30,008 nt of DNA from a virus. The notes below the pieces were generated by a model. The model had not been told where the DNA came from. It was given only the letters and a program-made list of their open reading frames with translations, and made no database searches. Numbering within the stretch: the first letter of the stretch is position 1; the number at the start of each line of letters is the position of its first letter. Location: IMG/VR virus record IMGVR_UViG_3300008448_000424, positions 1 through 30,008 of that record. The stretch is one strand, 5' to 3'. Made by a program: the position numbers and the translations under genes. Below are positions 12,886 through 20,829 of the stretch, in pieces.

Positions 12886-13931
12886 ACTTTACTCCACATT
12901 TGTAATCTCATTTTGGCTGCTAGCCCTGAAAATGTATTCTGATCAATAATAGCTTGTATAGCAGAGCCGGATAGACCCTGCTTTAAAACCATATCATTTA
13001 TATCTTTGTATTCAATAAATTCTGGCCAGATACAGACATTGTAGTTTTGTTCCACAGCTTTGTTAATCTTTTTAACAATTTCTTTATTTCGTGGTTCATT
13101 ATCATATACTACTACTATTTTATCTCTATCCGCAATATTATTCAAGTTAATATCGGCTCCGGCCATTGCAATACAATTATCCAAGAATAGGCTATCAATT
13201 GGACCTTCTACTACATAGACTTTTTTAGTCTTATCAATAGTGTCTAGTCCAAATACCTTTTCTTTTGTTTCATCTAATATAATTGTAGAGTAACGCATGT
13301 TAGAGGTCTTACTAAGAGATCTTCCAGTAAAACCAAAAACATAGCCTTTAGAGTCGATAAATGGGAAAACGATGCGTGGTTCATCGAGCTTTAAAGCTTT
13401 GTCGTTGAACTTGTTTGGCACTATCGTATTTACCCAAGTATAGTATATAGGAGAATAGTAAATTCTAAAATGGGTATTGGAAGGAATATTTCTTTCCTGA
13501 ACATAAATTTTTGCTGGATGATTAGGCTTTAACTGCGAAATCTTAGCTAAATCCTTAAAAGGATCAAAGTGATCTATACGTCTGCTAGAGAATTTTTCTA
13601 TAGCAGGTACAAATTTTTCGTTATCTATGTTGGTATTTTCACCACCTGTCTCTTTTAAAAACTCCAACCTAAATTCGGTATAAAGAGAGGGGTTTTGTGT
13701 CTTAATAAATTTAGATAGTGACGCACTGGCACTACAATTAAAACATTTAAAATTAATGTGACCTTCATATTCATAGAAGTGTCCACGGGTCTTAAATCTA
13801 TTTTTCTGAGAATCGCCACATACTGGACATCTAAATTTAGCATTATAAGGTTTAGTTTTAATAACCTTAAACTGTTCCAGTTGTGTACCAACTAATGATG
13901 CATATTTCTGTTCTAGCCACATTGTACTCAT
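12882..13931 (-). CDS. DNA primase (T4 gp61-like)
   Basis: A 349-residue primase. Zinc-binding C35-PV-C38 and C63-FN-C66 lie at the N-terminus (KFRCPVCGDSQKN), and the TOPRIM core has VYVVEGPIDSLFL (238-250, E242) and VVVYDNEPRN (273-282, D277). The middle contains the conserved FPFIDSKGYVFGFTGRSL stretch (189-206). It synthesises RNA primers for lagging-strand replication together with a helicase encoded elsewhere. A sigma-70 promoter lies 30 nt upstream and AAAGGA precedes the ATG. It is the first gene of the RNR/primase operon. Confidence 0.93.
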   Translation of the reverse strand: MSTMWLEQKYASLVGTQLEQFKVIKTKPYNAKFRCPVCGDSQKNRFKTRGHFYEYEGHINFKCFNCSASASLSKFIKTQNPSLYTEFRLEFLKETGGENTNIDNEKFVPAIEKFSSRRIDHFDPFKDLAKISQLKPNHPAKIYVQERNIPSNTHFRIYYSPIYYTWVNTIVPNKFNDKALKLDEPRIVFPFIDSKGYVFGFTGRSLSKTSNMRYSTIILDETKEKVFGLDTIDKTKKVYVVEGPIDSLFLDNCIAMAGADINLNNIADRDKIVVVYDNEPRNKEIVKKINKAVEQNYNVCIWPEFIEYKDINDMVLKQGLSGSAIQAIIDQNTFSGLAAKMRLQMWSKV

Positions 13932-13959
13932 ATCCCTAATCCTTTATTAGAACAGAGTT

Positions 13960-13987
13960 ATTATACAACAGTTATAGAAAAAGGCAA
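13960..13987 (-). promoter_or_regulatory. Sigma-70 promoter of primase-RNR operon
   Basis: TTGCCT (13982-13987), 16-nt spacer, perfect TATAAT (13960-13965). The -35 begins 4 nt after the o-spanin stop. A small AAAGG/CCTTT hairpin with following T overlaps the -35, so weak termination of the late transcript here is possible. Confidence 0.7.
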
Positions 13988-13990
13988 CCT

Positions 13991-14269
13991 TTATTTTTGC
14001 TCGTTTACAGTTTTCTCTGCATCATCATAAAATTGCTTGACGGCATCTAAACGTTCTTTACAAGCGACATTATTCTTCTGTATTTTTATGAGAAGATTGC
14101 CTACTTGTTTATTGGTCAGAGTATCAGCTTTAGGGAACTTAGTTTCCACGGGGCAATTATATAGATCGTCAGGAGCTTTGACTATTTTATATTCAGGTGC
14201 TAATAATTGCACTGCTGTTTGTGAACAACCTGTAAGTAACAAGGGTAATAATAAAATTAATTTTTTCAT
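13991..14269 (-). CDS. Outer-membrane spanin lipoprotein (o-spanin, Rz1-like)
   Basis: A 92-residue predicted lipoprotein: MKK, hydrophobic core, and lipobox L12-T-G-C15, so C15 would be lipidated. The mature part is short and has a helical C-terminus (ERLDAVKQFYDDAEKTVNEQ). It overlaps the upstream i-spanin-like gene by 4 nt (ATGA), the normal arrangement of Rz/Rz1-type pairs. Spanins bridge inner and outer membranes and disrupt the outer one at the last lysis step. A cleaved lipoprotein start plus this neighbour makes the call likely, but no family-specific motif exists for spanins. Confidence 0.75.
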   Translation of the reverse strand: MKKLILLLPLLLTGCSQTAVQLLAPEYKIVKAPDDLYNCPVETKFPKADTLTNKQVGNLLIKIQKNNVACKERLDAVKQFYDDAEKTVNEQK

Positions 14270-14670
14270 TTCTTTTTTTCACCATATACTGCATCTAGTT
14301 GTTTCACTATACTTTTCAAATAAGGTGAGGCATCATCTGAAACAGGTGTTGCTGCAGGAGTCTTAGGTTTAGTCTCCTCATCAGCTTTCTTTTCAATTTC
14401 TTCCAATTGTTTCTTTGCAGTAGCTTCTTGCTGTGCAATAATTTCTCTTATACGATCAGCATTACTGTTTATTTCACCAGTTTTTTGTTTAAACTCTTCT
14501 TCTTTTTTATTGAAAAGTTCTTGTTGCATCATATTAAATTTATCAGTAGCTTCATTCCATAAATTGTGGTCGTGAATAGCAAGCCAGGTAAAGAAAGAAC
14601 CAGATAGTAAAACTACTATACCAATTATCTGTCCTATTCTGTTACCCATAAAGAAACTTAAGAATGCCAT
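14266..14670 (-). CDS. Inner-membrane spanin (i-spanin, Rz-like)
   Basis: A 134-residue protein with one N-terminal membrane helix (about residues 12-32, IGQIIGIVVLLSGSFFTWLA), a long charged coiled coil (about 40-100: KFNMMQQELFNKKEEEFKQK onward), and a Pro/Thr-rich linker before a C-terminal helix (YLKSIVKQLDAVYG). This is the classical i-spanin plan. It overlaps the o-spanin start by 4 nt and its own ATG overlaps the lipase stop by 1 nt, so lipase, i-spanin and o-spanin are translated as one block. Confidence 0.75.
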   Translation of the reverse strand: MAFLSFFMGNRIGQIIGIVVLLSGSFFTWLAIHDHNLWNEATDKFNMMQQELFNKKEEEFKQKTGEINSNADRIREIIAQQEATAKKQLEEIEKKADEETKPKTPAATPVSDDASPYLKSIVKQLDAVYGEKKK

Positions 14671-15431
14671 TATTTTTCCTCAGATATTTTCTCGATATAA
14701 TTTGCATACTGTGTTATACTATGATCAGAAAAGTTATCAATCTTACCCTTTTTGAGACCATCTCTCATACCTCTGAAACGATCTTTTATTCTTTGCCATC
14801 CCGTTGGATTTCTCAACTTACCATATGCATTTAGATAATGTTCGATGCCGTGATGTTTGTAACCCATGATAGTAAAAGGAACTCTTGTAACTATATCGTT
14901 ATTGTTAACCCATCTATGATGTTTAACACCCAATGAGTTAGCATATTTTGGCCAACCAACTCTTGGGGATCCATATGTGTAAAGTTCTTCTGGATCTGCT
15001 AAAGACTTATCAAATAAACATCTGCTTGCCATAATAGTTGCCATTGCAGCACCTAGCGAATGGCCACAGAACCAAAGTGTAGTGGATGAATCAAGACTTT
15101 GAATATCTTCTTTTACTAAAGGCCAAAGATCATCAACTTCTTTCTTGAATCCTTTGTGAACTCTTGAAACTGTTTCTGATATTACAGGCCATGCACGAAG
15201 ATCTGCTTTGATATCGTTCCATTGAGTAGGTTGTGTACCGCGGCATGATATTACACAATCATTTTTGTTTTGAAATCTGTAACTTTGTGCACCATCTACA
15301 TCATAATATTCTACCTGATCAAATCCATGCTTCTTAGCTTCTTTAGTTACTTTCTTTTGATCTAGGTAAGATATTTCTGCCAGCTTAGCAAATAACAAGC
15401 TACGTTGAATGAAATTCAAATCTTTAATCAT
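14670..15431 (-). CDS. Class 3 lipase (alpha/beta hydrolase)
   Basis: A 253-residue alpha/beta hydrolase of the fungal/class 3 lipase type: oxyanion-side CRGTQPTQWNDIKADL (63-78), nucleophile elbow WFCGHSLGAAMA (120-131, S125), YTYGSPRVGWPKYA (151-164), D179 in NNNDIVTRVP, and H193 in GYKHHGIEHY. All three catalytic residues are present. No signal peptide is seen, so action in the cytoplasm, or from the inner-membrane side after holin opening, is expected. It sits directly upstream of the spanin pair with overlapping stops/starts, which suggests a membrane-lysis role; tail-associated or virion lipase is the alternative. Confidence 0.85.
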   Translation of the reverse strand: MIKDLNFIQRSLLFAKLAEISYLDQKKVTKEAKKHGFDQVEYYDVDGAQSYRFQNKNDCVISCRGTQPTQWNDIKADLRAWPVISETVSRVHKGFKKEVDDLWPLVKEDIQSLDSSTTLWFCGHSLGAAMATIMASRCLFDKSLADPEELYTYGSPRVGWPKYANSLGVKHHRWVNNNDIVTRVPFTIMGYKHHGIEHYLNAYGKLRNPTGWQRIKDRFRGMRDGLKKGKIDNFSDHSITQYANYIEKISEEK

Positions 15432-16801
15432 GGTCTTCCTAATGATAAAATTTTATCTTGCTTTGTTTTCTTATAATCGTTAAGTTTATCTAGATAACCT
15501 GCGTTGCGAAGTTCTTTAAAGATCAAATTGCCAAAAGCAAATTCGCCTTCTTTTGCAATTGAATCACCTCTCATTTTTTTAATTTTATCTTTAAGAATTT
15601 CAATTGAATCATCACTAACATTATCTGCAATCATTTTATTAATCATATTTTTATAGAATTGAACTTTTTTTTGTAAATGATAATCATTTTCAAAATGCAA
15701 ATCTAACATTTGCGGACGAGCCAACCATCTATTTTGAATTAAAGAATACACACCTTGATTTGCATGAGGTTTCTCATCAACATCTTGTGCATAAAGTTCA
15801 ACAGGATAGCCATATATTGAAATATCAGGATGTTGTAATGTCCAAAGAATTTTCTTGTCTTGTAAATATTCATCCACAAAAGATCGATCAGGATTGATTG
15901 CTGATCTAGAAGTTACAATGTGTAAATCAATATCTGAATTTGGTGTATAATTATAGTTTACATTACCACCTGTTATAACAACATCATGTATTAATACTGG
16001 TGGAATTTTTGTAAATGCTACCCAGGCATCAGCAATTTGAAGAAGTTTATCACGAACCTGATCTTTTAAATTATTTGTTGCATCCCATAATTTAGGATTT
16101 AGTTCTTTATGATATTGTAATGTTGTATCTTCTTTTAAATAAGATTCAACTTTATTTTGAACAGTAATAATTTCAGTTTTACTTTTACCATCTGATCCAG
16201 ATTTTTTAGTATTTAATGGTAAAGCATTTTGAGAACCTTGAACTATAGCTTGCTCAGCCTGAGAAATTTGTTTTGCTCTTTTAATATAGGCAAGAATAGG
16301 TTGTGATGTTAACTTAGATTTTTTTTGATGTTTTAATTGAACTTGACGAGAAATTCCTGGTTCACCTTTAAAAGAACCTGGAGGTTGACCAAGACCTGCA
16401 ATGTCTCCACCACCAGCTGCATTTACTGGTGCACCATCTTCATGTAAATTATTCAAAGTATTAAATATTTCATTGAATTCTTCTGTGACAAAATTTTCAA
16501 TTTCTTCATTGGAAATATCTTCGCGGATAGCTTTAGTTCTTAAAAGAAGCATAGTTGCTGCAATAGTACCAAGTCTTGAGGCACCACCAGGCACTTTTGC
16601 TATTAGCTTTTTAAGGTTAATAACCATAACATCAAATATACCAAGAATTTTTCTTTCGTCTGGTGTAAATCTATTCCTATCTTTAAGAAAATTACCTTTA
16701 TCATCAATAAGACCATATTGATAGGCAGGCATCTTATTAAAAGGTGTTGTTAATTTCTTAATAAATTGATAGGTAAGAACTGTATCAAATACACCAGCCA
16801 T
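15428..16801 (-). CDS. Virion-associated protein with nucleotidyltransferase domain
   Basis: A 457-residue two-part protein. The N-terminal part (about 1-120; 'FDTVLTYQFIKKLTTPFNK', 'AYQYGLIDDKGNF') and the linker 'EDGAPVNAAGGGDIAGLGQP' with 'GEPGIS' resemble conserved proteins of T4-like cyanophages. The C-terminal part has the nucleotidyltransferase signature VVITGGNVNYNYTPNSDIDL followed by HIVTS: GG, S and a DxD pair. Such folds transfer nucleotides to proteins or RNA. The substrate is unknown. The gene lies in the late region between the fibre and lipase genes and overlaps both neighbours by 1-4 nt. A virion location is inferred from context. Confidence 0.7.
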   Translation of the reverse strand: MAGVFDTVLTYQFIKKLTTPFNKMPAYQYGLIDDKGNFLKDRNRFTPDERKILGIFDVMVINLKKLIAKVPGGASRLGTIAATMLLLRTKAIREDISNEEIENFVTEEFNEIFNTLNNLHEDGAPVNAAGGGDIAGLGQPPGSFKGEPGISRQVQLKHQKKSKLTSQPILAYIKRAKQISQAEQAIVQGSQNALPLNTKKSGSDGKSKTEIITVQNKVESYLKEDTTLQYHKELNPKLWDATNNLKDQVRDKLLQIADAWVAFTKIPPVLIHDVVITGGNVNYNYTPNSDIDLHIVTSRSAINPDRSFVDEYLQDKKILWTLQHPDISIYGYPVELYAQDVDEKPHANQGVYSLIQNRWLARPQMLDLHFENDYHLQKKVQFYKNMINKMIADNVSDDSIEILKDKIKKMRGDSIAKEGEFAFGNLIFKELRNAGYLDKLNDYKKTKQDKILSLGRP

Positions 16802-17190
16802 TAGATTTTCCTCAACTCTTGTAGAATTTTTTCATCCAATTTAATATCTTTAGTATTTATAGTTCTACATTCAATACCAATATTTTCAATTTTTTCGGGT
16901 AAAATGTTAAGAAAATAAAGGAATGATTTAAGTTGGGGTTCCATACCTCTACATTTTAAAAATAACATTTTTGAAATGGGTTCTGGACCAAATACATTAT
17001 TTAATATTATTATATGATTTAATATTAAACGTTCTTTAAGATCATCTTCTTCAAGATATCTATTGAGCAGTCTTTTGATATATTTTATTCTTTTTAAATC
17101 ATCATAAAATTCAACGGTGTCATAACACTGGGGATTATCATAATGTTTAGCTGCATATAATAAAAAATTAAATTCGTCAAGTTTGTCCAT
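16801..17190 (-). CDS. Conserved T4-like phage protein (DUF7207-like)
   Basis: A 129-residue helical protein with the stretch ECxTV-like 'CYDTVEFYDDLKRIKYIKRL' (18-37) and 'LNHIIILNNVFGPEPISKML' (58-77). From memory this matches a family present in most T4-like cyanophages (DUF7207) and always near tail/fibre genes. The function is unknown. The gene starts 17 nt after the fibre stop and ends overlapping the next ATG by 1 nt. Confidence 0.8.
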   Translation of the reverse strand: MDKLDEFNFLLYAAKHYDNPQCYDTVEFYDDLKRIKYIKRLLNRYLEEDDLKERLILNHIIILNNVFGPEPISKMLFLKCRGMEPQLKSFLYFLNILPEKIENIGIECRTINTKDIKLDEKILQELRKI

Positions 17191-17207
17191 GTTTTATTTT
17201 TATTAAA

Positions 17208-18953
17208 TTAACCTATTCTTCTATAAGTTGAAGAGTTTCCATCATAAACCCAAGTTAAATAACCACCTGAAGATGAAATAGTAGCGTATACACCTGTGCC
17301 TATGGAACCGGATTCGTTTTCCATACTATCAGTACCATCAGTTTGAACATAGACAACACTACCACCAGCATTTATGTTTTTTACTGTATATTCTTTACCA
17401 GATGTAGGACTGGAAGGGAATACTAAATTAACATTTGCTCCTGCAGCATTAGGATCAGCAAAAGTTATATCATTGGCAATAACTGTTGGTCCTACTACAC
17501 TTATAGTGGTTAGTGATTTTATACTTCCTGATGAACCAGTATAACCAGCTGTTCCTACAGACCCAGTATATCCTGTAGTTCCTGATGATCCTGTGTATCC
17601 TTCAGACCCAGTATATCCTGTAGTTCCTGATGATCCTGTGTATCCTACAGACCCAGTATATCCTGTAGTTCCTGATGATCCTGTGTAACCTGTAGTTCCA
17701 GTTGATCCAGTTGATCCTGTATATCCAGTAGATCCTTCAGACCCAGTATATCCTGTAGTTCCTGATGATCCTGTGTAACCTGTTGATATAGAACCATTAA
17801 CTGAAATTAATCCACTAGCGTTTACTGTAACAGGAAACCCGCCAATATAAATTGTATTGTTACTAACCCACAACGATTTCCATTGCTTATTGGCAGATCC
17901 TAAATTAAAGACGTTGTTTTGGGTCGGAATAAAATCTGTATTTGCAAATATAGCTGTGGAATTTATACTAAGTTTTTCATCTTCTACATTCGTACCACCT
18001 GCATGCAATATTAGTGATGTACCTGTATTAGCAGTACCAATAGTTAAGTCGCCGCCAATATTATACAAGTAAGAATCACTAGGACCATTAATACTATAGG
18101 TTGGGTTATTATAGGTAGAACTATTAATACCCATATCTACATATGGACCGTCACCTGTTACTGGATCACCTACGTTATTGTAAGCAACAATATCAGCCGA
18201 TGCGTCTGTTCCACCATCTAAATTTTGAATAGATACTTCTGTAAATGTATTAGCATCACCGGTAAATACTGGAAGACCTGTTTGTGATCCAAAATGTCTC
18301 CAAACAGCCCCGTCAAATATCCATCCCTGCTCGTCACCTTTTGCAAAGATATCGTAATATACTACGAAGTTGCCCGTAGCAGGGCTCTCTAATATATTAC
18401 TTGAGCTTTGTTTTCCAGAATATGTTGTTACTCTAACATGATAAGGTCCATCACCTGGATTTAAATTTTTAATAACATAAGTTTTACCTGTTGTAGCAGC
18501 AGGTGTTGATGTGCCGTCAGGTAGTACAATTTCAATATTATTACTAATACTATTAGGATTAGCAAATATTACGTTATCATGTTCTGCAACTGAATACGTA
18601 TTAGCGCTATCAACTAAGTGAAAATCTCTTACTCCGGAGAATGCTTGCCAGATAACAGCGTTGGTAGTTGCATCCCAAGTAGCAACAAAACCTTCTGATT
18701 GACCGTTTGAAGGTAGAACAGCTGTTCCCACAACATTTAAATAACCGGTACTGTTGGCTTCTAAGCTAGTACCAACTTTAATAGCACCAGAAGATGTGGT
18801 ATTCGCATAACCAATAAGTTTTGTAATAGAACCAGCAAAATTAGTAAGTGTTACTTTATTAGTAGAGGGTAACCCTGCAGGATCATGAACTACCATTAAT
18901 AGATCAGTATTAGCAACACTAGTAATGGCATTTAATTCAGAAATCTTAGGCAT
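17208..18953 (-). CDS. Collagen-like tail fibre/virion protein
   Basis: A 581-residue protein. The N-terminus (MPKISELNAITSVANTDLLM, then STNKVTLTNFAGSI) is a common start of phage fibre and virion proteins. Then come beta-rich repeats of hydrophobic/Gly segments, a 'FTEVSIQNLDGGTDASADIV' region and a Gly-X-Y collagen-like domain (about residues 388-477, mostly G-Y/S-T-G-S-S/E-G), and a C-terminal strand domain (VYVQTDGTDSMENESGS, ending STYRRIG). Collagen-like segments give trimeric stalks, so a receptor-binding or whisker-like fibre is likely. GAGGG precedes the ATG. It is downstream of another virion gene. Confidence 0.85.
   Translation of the reverse strand: MPKISELNAITSVANTDLLMVVHDPAGLPSTNKVTLTNFAGSITKLIGYANTTSSGAIKVGTSLEANSTGYLNVVGTAVLPSNGQSEGFVATWDATTNAVIWQAFSGVRDFHLVDSANTYSVAEHDNVIFANPNSISNNIEIVLPDGTSTPAATTGKTYVIKNLNPGDGPYHVRVTTYSGKQSSSNILESPATGNFVVYYDIFAKGDEQGWIFDGAVWRHFGSQTGLPVFTGDANTFTEVSIQNLDGGTDASADIVAYNNVGDPVTGDGPYVDMGINSSTYNNPTYSINGPSDSYLYNIGGDLTIGTANTGTSLILHAGGTNVEDEKLSINSTAIFANTDFIPTQNNVFNLGSANKQWKSLWVSNNTIYIGGFPVTVNASGLISVNGSISTGYTGSSGTTGYTGSEGSTGYTGSTGSTGTTGYTGSSGTTGYTGSVGYTGSSGTTGYTGSEGYTGSSGTTGYTGSVGTAGYTGSSGSIKSLTTISVVGPTVIANDITFADPNAAGANVNLVFPSSPTSGKEYTVKNINAGGSVVYVQTDGTDSMENESGSIGTGVYATISSSGGYLTWVYDGNSSTYRRIG
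17558..17777 (-). repeat. 45-bp repeats encoding the collagen-like stalk
   Basis: A 40-bp block beginning CAGACCCAGTATATCCTGTA on the plus strand is repeated with almost no change at 17558, 17603, 17648 and 17738, spacing 45, 45 and 90. Each 45-bp unit encodes five Gly-X-Y triplets on the minus strand. Confidence 0.9.
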
Positions 18954-18986
18954 TGTTACCCTCTACTATTATTAATTATTTAATTA

Positions 18987-19850
18987 TCAAGAATCAGGAA
19001 GGATTGAATCGTCTGATCCATCACCGGTGATTGTACCCATTGCAACAAGTGTTTCATACTGTACACGACCAGCACGTCCACCTGTACCAACTGTGCGTAC
19101 TACCCAACCAGCATGTGCAACACCTTTGTTGCTACCGCCGCCAACAACTGCTGTTGCAGTAGCAGTTACGCCTTGAAGAGTAGCATCACCAGCTGTGATG
19201 TTGTTACCACTTGCAGGTGTAAAGTTAATATTAGCACCATTAATTGTTGTTGAAAGTTTCCAACCAGTGGTATTAGCAAAGCTAATGAAATATGTTCCGT
19301 TGTCAGTTAAACCAACAGGTGTGGATGTTGCATTACCAGCAAATGTAACTTGGTCTCCAGCAAGGAAGATATCATTTGCAGATGCATATGCAATAAATGC
19401 ACCAATTGTGCTATTTGATGTAATTGCAGTGTTACCATTAAATGTACGAAGAGGTGGTGCTTGTACAGTTAAAGTAGGATTAGTTTCATATGAAGAACCT
19501 GCATTGACAATAGTGTAATCAGTGATTCTACCATCCACTTGTGAAAATGTAACGTTTGCACTAGAACCACCACCACCAGAAATGGTAGATAATACAGTTC
19601 CGTTATAACCAGTACCAGCTTTAGTAATAGTTACTTGCGCTACAACACCTGATCCAACACCAATTTCTGTAGTGTCAACACCAAATTGACCCGCAGTCAT
19701 TTTCATCGCAACACCATTATTATCATAATATTCTGGTGTTATATTATTATAGAAATTATTTCTATTGGTTGATGTAGGTGCCTTATTAAAACCAGTAACA
19801 CCCCATAATACAGAGTTACTGTTTACGTCATTTTTGCCCCATTGTGCCAT
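18987..19850 (-). CDS. Virion structural protein
   Basis: A 287-residue, beta-rich, Gly/Thr-rich protein with almost no charge. The start MAQWGKNDVNSNSVLWGVTG, the internal 'YNNITPEYY' and the C-terminal part 'KGVAHAGWVVRTVGTGGRAG' followed by VQYETLVAMGTITGDGSDD match what I remember of a cyanophage structural protein seen in virion proteomes. A 'GTGYNGTVLSTISGGGGSSA' insert looks like an extra beta domain. AAAGGAG lies before the ATG, and a CATAAATA late-promoter box lies 42-49 nt upstream. Confidence 0.8.
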   Translation of the reverse strand: MAQWGKNDVNSNSVLWGVTGFNKAPTSTNRNNFYNNITPEYYDNNGVAMKMTAGQFGVDTTEIGVGSGVVAQVTITKAGTGYNGTVLSTISGGGGSSANVTFSQVDGRITDYTIVNAGSSYETNPTLTVQAPPLRTFNGNTAITSNSTIGAFIAYASANDIFLAGDQVTFAGNATSTPVGLTDNGTYFISFANTTGWKLSTTINGANINFTPASGNNITAGDATLQGVTATATAVVGGGSNKGVAHAGWVVRTVGTGGRAGRVQYETLVAMGTITGDGSDDSILPDS

Positions 19851-19891
19851 TTTTTTTCTCCTTTAAGTAGAATTACAGACTTCTACGAAGG

Positions 19892-19899
19892 TATTTATG
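19892..19899 (-). promoter_or_regulatory. T4-type late promoter box CATAAATA
   Basis: CATAAATACC on the minus strand, 42-49 nt before the virion protein gene at 18987-19850, in the space after the Dps-like gene. T4 late consensus is TATAAATA with no -35. Confidence 0.6.
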
Positions 19900-19904
19900 A
19901 AACC

Positions 19905-20339
19905 TTATTGGAGAGTTGATCTTAACATCCAGGCATGTTTTTTATGAATATCAATACGATCTTGCAAGAAATTGGCTAAACCATGCTCAGAATTTTGCTC
20001 TGCTGCAAGAAATGCTTGAGTCAAAGCATCTATTACTTTATCATTATCTTGAATAGCAATTGATATCATTTGTTGGGCTGGTACTACATCAGTTTGATCT
20101 TTAATTAATGTCAAATCAATAAAACGTGATAAAGATCCTGGTGCAAATCCTTTTGCTGCTCTAATATGTTCGGCAATAGAATCATTAGCAGCAAATACTT
20201 CCTCATAAAGATCACCAAAAAATTCATGATATTGAGGAAAGTTTGGACCTGTTACATTCCAATGAAAAAAATGTAATTTAAGGTAAAAAGAAAAATTAGT
20301 GGCTAGTAACACTTTAAGTTTTTCTAATAGTTGTTCCAT
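19905..20339 (-). CDS. dps: Dps-like ferritin (iron-storage/DNA-protection)
   Basis: A 144-residue four-helix-bundle protein of the Dps/bacterioferritin-like group. The Dps signature is clear: KLHFFHWNVTGPNFPQYHEF (21-40) followed by DLYEEVFAANDSIAEHIRAA (43-62). H26, H38, D53 and E57 match the ligands of the inter-subunit ferroxidase site. The protein lacks the Lys-rich N-terminal tail through which E. coli Dps binds DNA, so iron/peroxide detoxification is better supported than DNA compaction. It lies among late structural genes, so it may be made late or packaged. The next gene upstream overlaps by 1 nt. Confidence 0.9.
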   Translation of the reverse strand: MEQLLEKLKVLLATNFSFYLKLHFFHWNVTGPNFPQYHEFFGDLYEEVFAANDSIAEHIRAAKGFAPGSLSRFIDLTLIKDQTDVVPAQQMISIAIQDNDKVIDALTQAFLAAEQNSEHGLANFLQDRIDIHKKHAWMLRSTLQ

Positions 20340-20521
20340 TATTCGTCTCCGCTTCCAGATGCGCCACCACCACTGCCGCCACCTGAGCTAGCACTTTTTC
20401 CGGGGTAAGCTATGTGTATTTTCATATCAGCTCCTCTATAAGGAAGCTTTTTTAATTTAATTAATTTACCGTCAGGACCCCTAACAGCAAGTTCTTCAAT
20501 ATGTTGTTTAAAGGTTTTCAT
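20339..20521 (-). CDS. Small protein with capsid-targeting-like leader and Gly/Ser tail
   Basis: A 60-residue protein. It starts MKTFKQHIEE, which matches the plan of the T4 capsid-targeting leader MKTYQEFIAE, with I8-x-E10 before a possible cleavage point. A short middle (GPDGKLIKLKKLPYRG) precedes a Gly/Ser-rich tail (SASSGGGSGGGASGSGDE), perhaps a flexible linker. The ATG overlaps the previous stop by 4 nt and its own stop overlaps the Dps-like ATG by 1 nt. An internal head protein delivered into the capsid is possible; the mature peptide would be about 50 residues. Confidence 0.65.
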   Translation of the reverse strand: MKTFKQHIEELAVRGPDGKLIKLKKLPYRGADMKIHIAYPGKSASSGGGSGGGASGSGDE

Positions 20522-20829
20522 ATTTCTTCAACTTTTATTTTTAAATGACCTTGACCTTTGATCACTCTATGAAATTCTTCTGCGGGAATATCAATTCTTG
20601 TTCCTGTTTTAATATTAAAAGGTAGTTCGTTATCAAATTGAAATTGCCAATCATCTCCACACTCAATAACTTCAACTACTCTGTATTTCTTATCTCTATG
20701 CCAGATCAGATCACCTGATTCAACATCTTCTTCAAATACTCTACTGAATTTATTATCAGATAATTTTGTATCTGAATATGGATTACCAATAGAAGCTGCC
20801 ACCACCAGAAAGTCCCAAAGCTTTTGCAT
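20518..20829 (-). CDS. Small beta-rich hypothetical protein, start uncertain
   Basis: The convincing part is 'ESGDLIWHRDKKYRVVEVIE', 'DDWQFQFDNELPFNIKTGTR' and the C-terminal 'HRVIKGQGHLKIKVEEI', which look like a small beta barrel. The frame runs on far upstream through the neighbouring gene in another frame, so the start is a guess: the ATG at 20829 is listed; a GTG at 20802 would give a shorter overlap. Neither has a strong ribosome site. No family recognised. Confidence 0.55.
   Translation of the reverse strand: MQKLWDFLVVAASIGNPYSDTKLSDNKFSRVFEEDVESGDLIWHRDKKYRVVEVIECGDDWQFQFDNELPFNIKTGTRIDIPAEEFHRVIKGQGHLKIKVEEI

Noticed and set aside
16401-16721. 106-codon plus-strand frame
   Set aside because: Reverse complement of the nucleotidyltransferase-domain gene; no promoter or ribosome site.
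17558-17777. Regular 40-bp repeats that could look like a CRISPR array
   Set aside because: They are in frame within a gene, encode Gly-X-Y triplets, and the 5-bp gaps are too short to be spacers.
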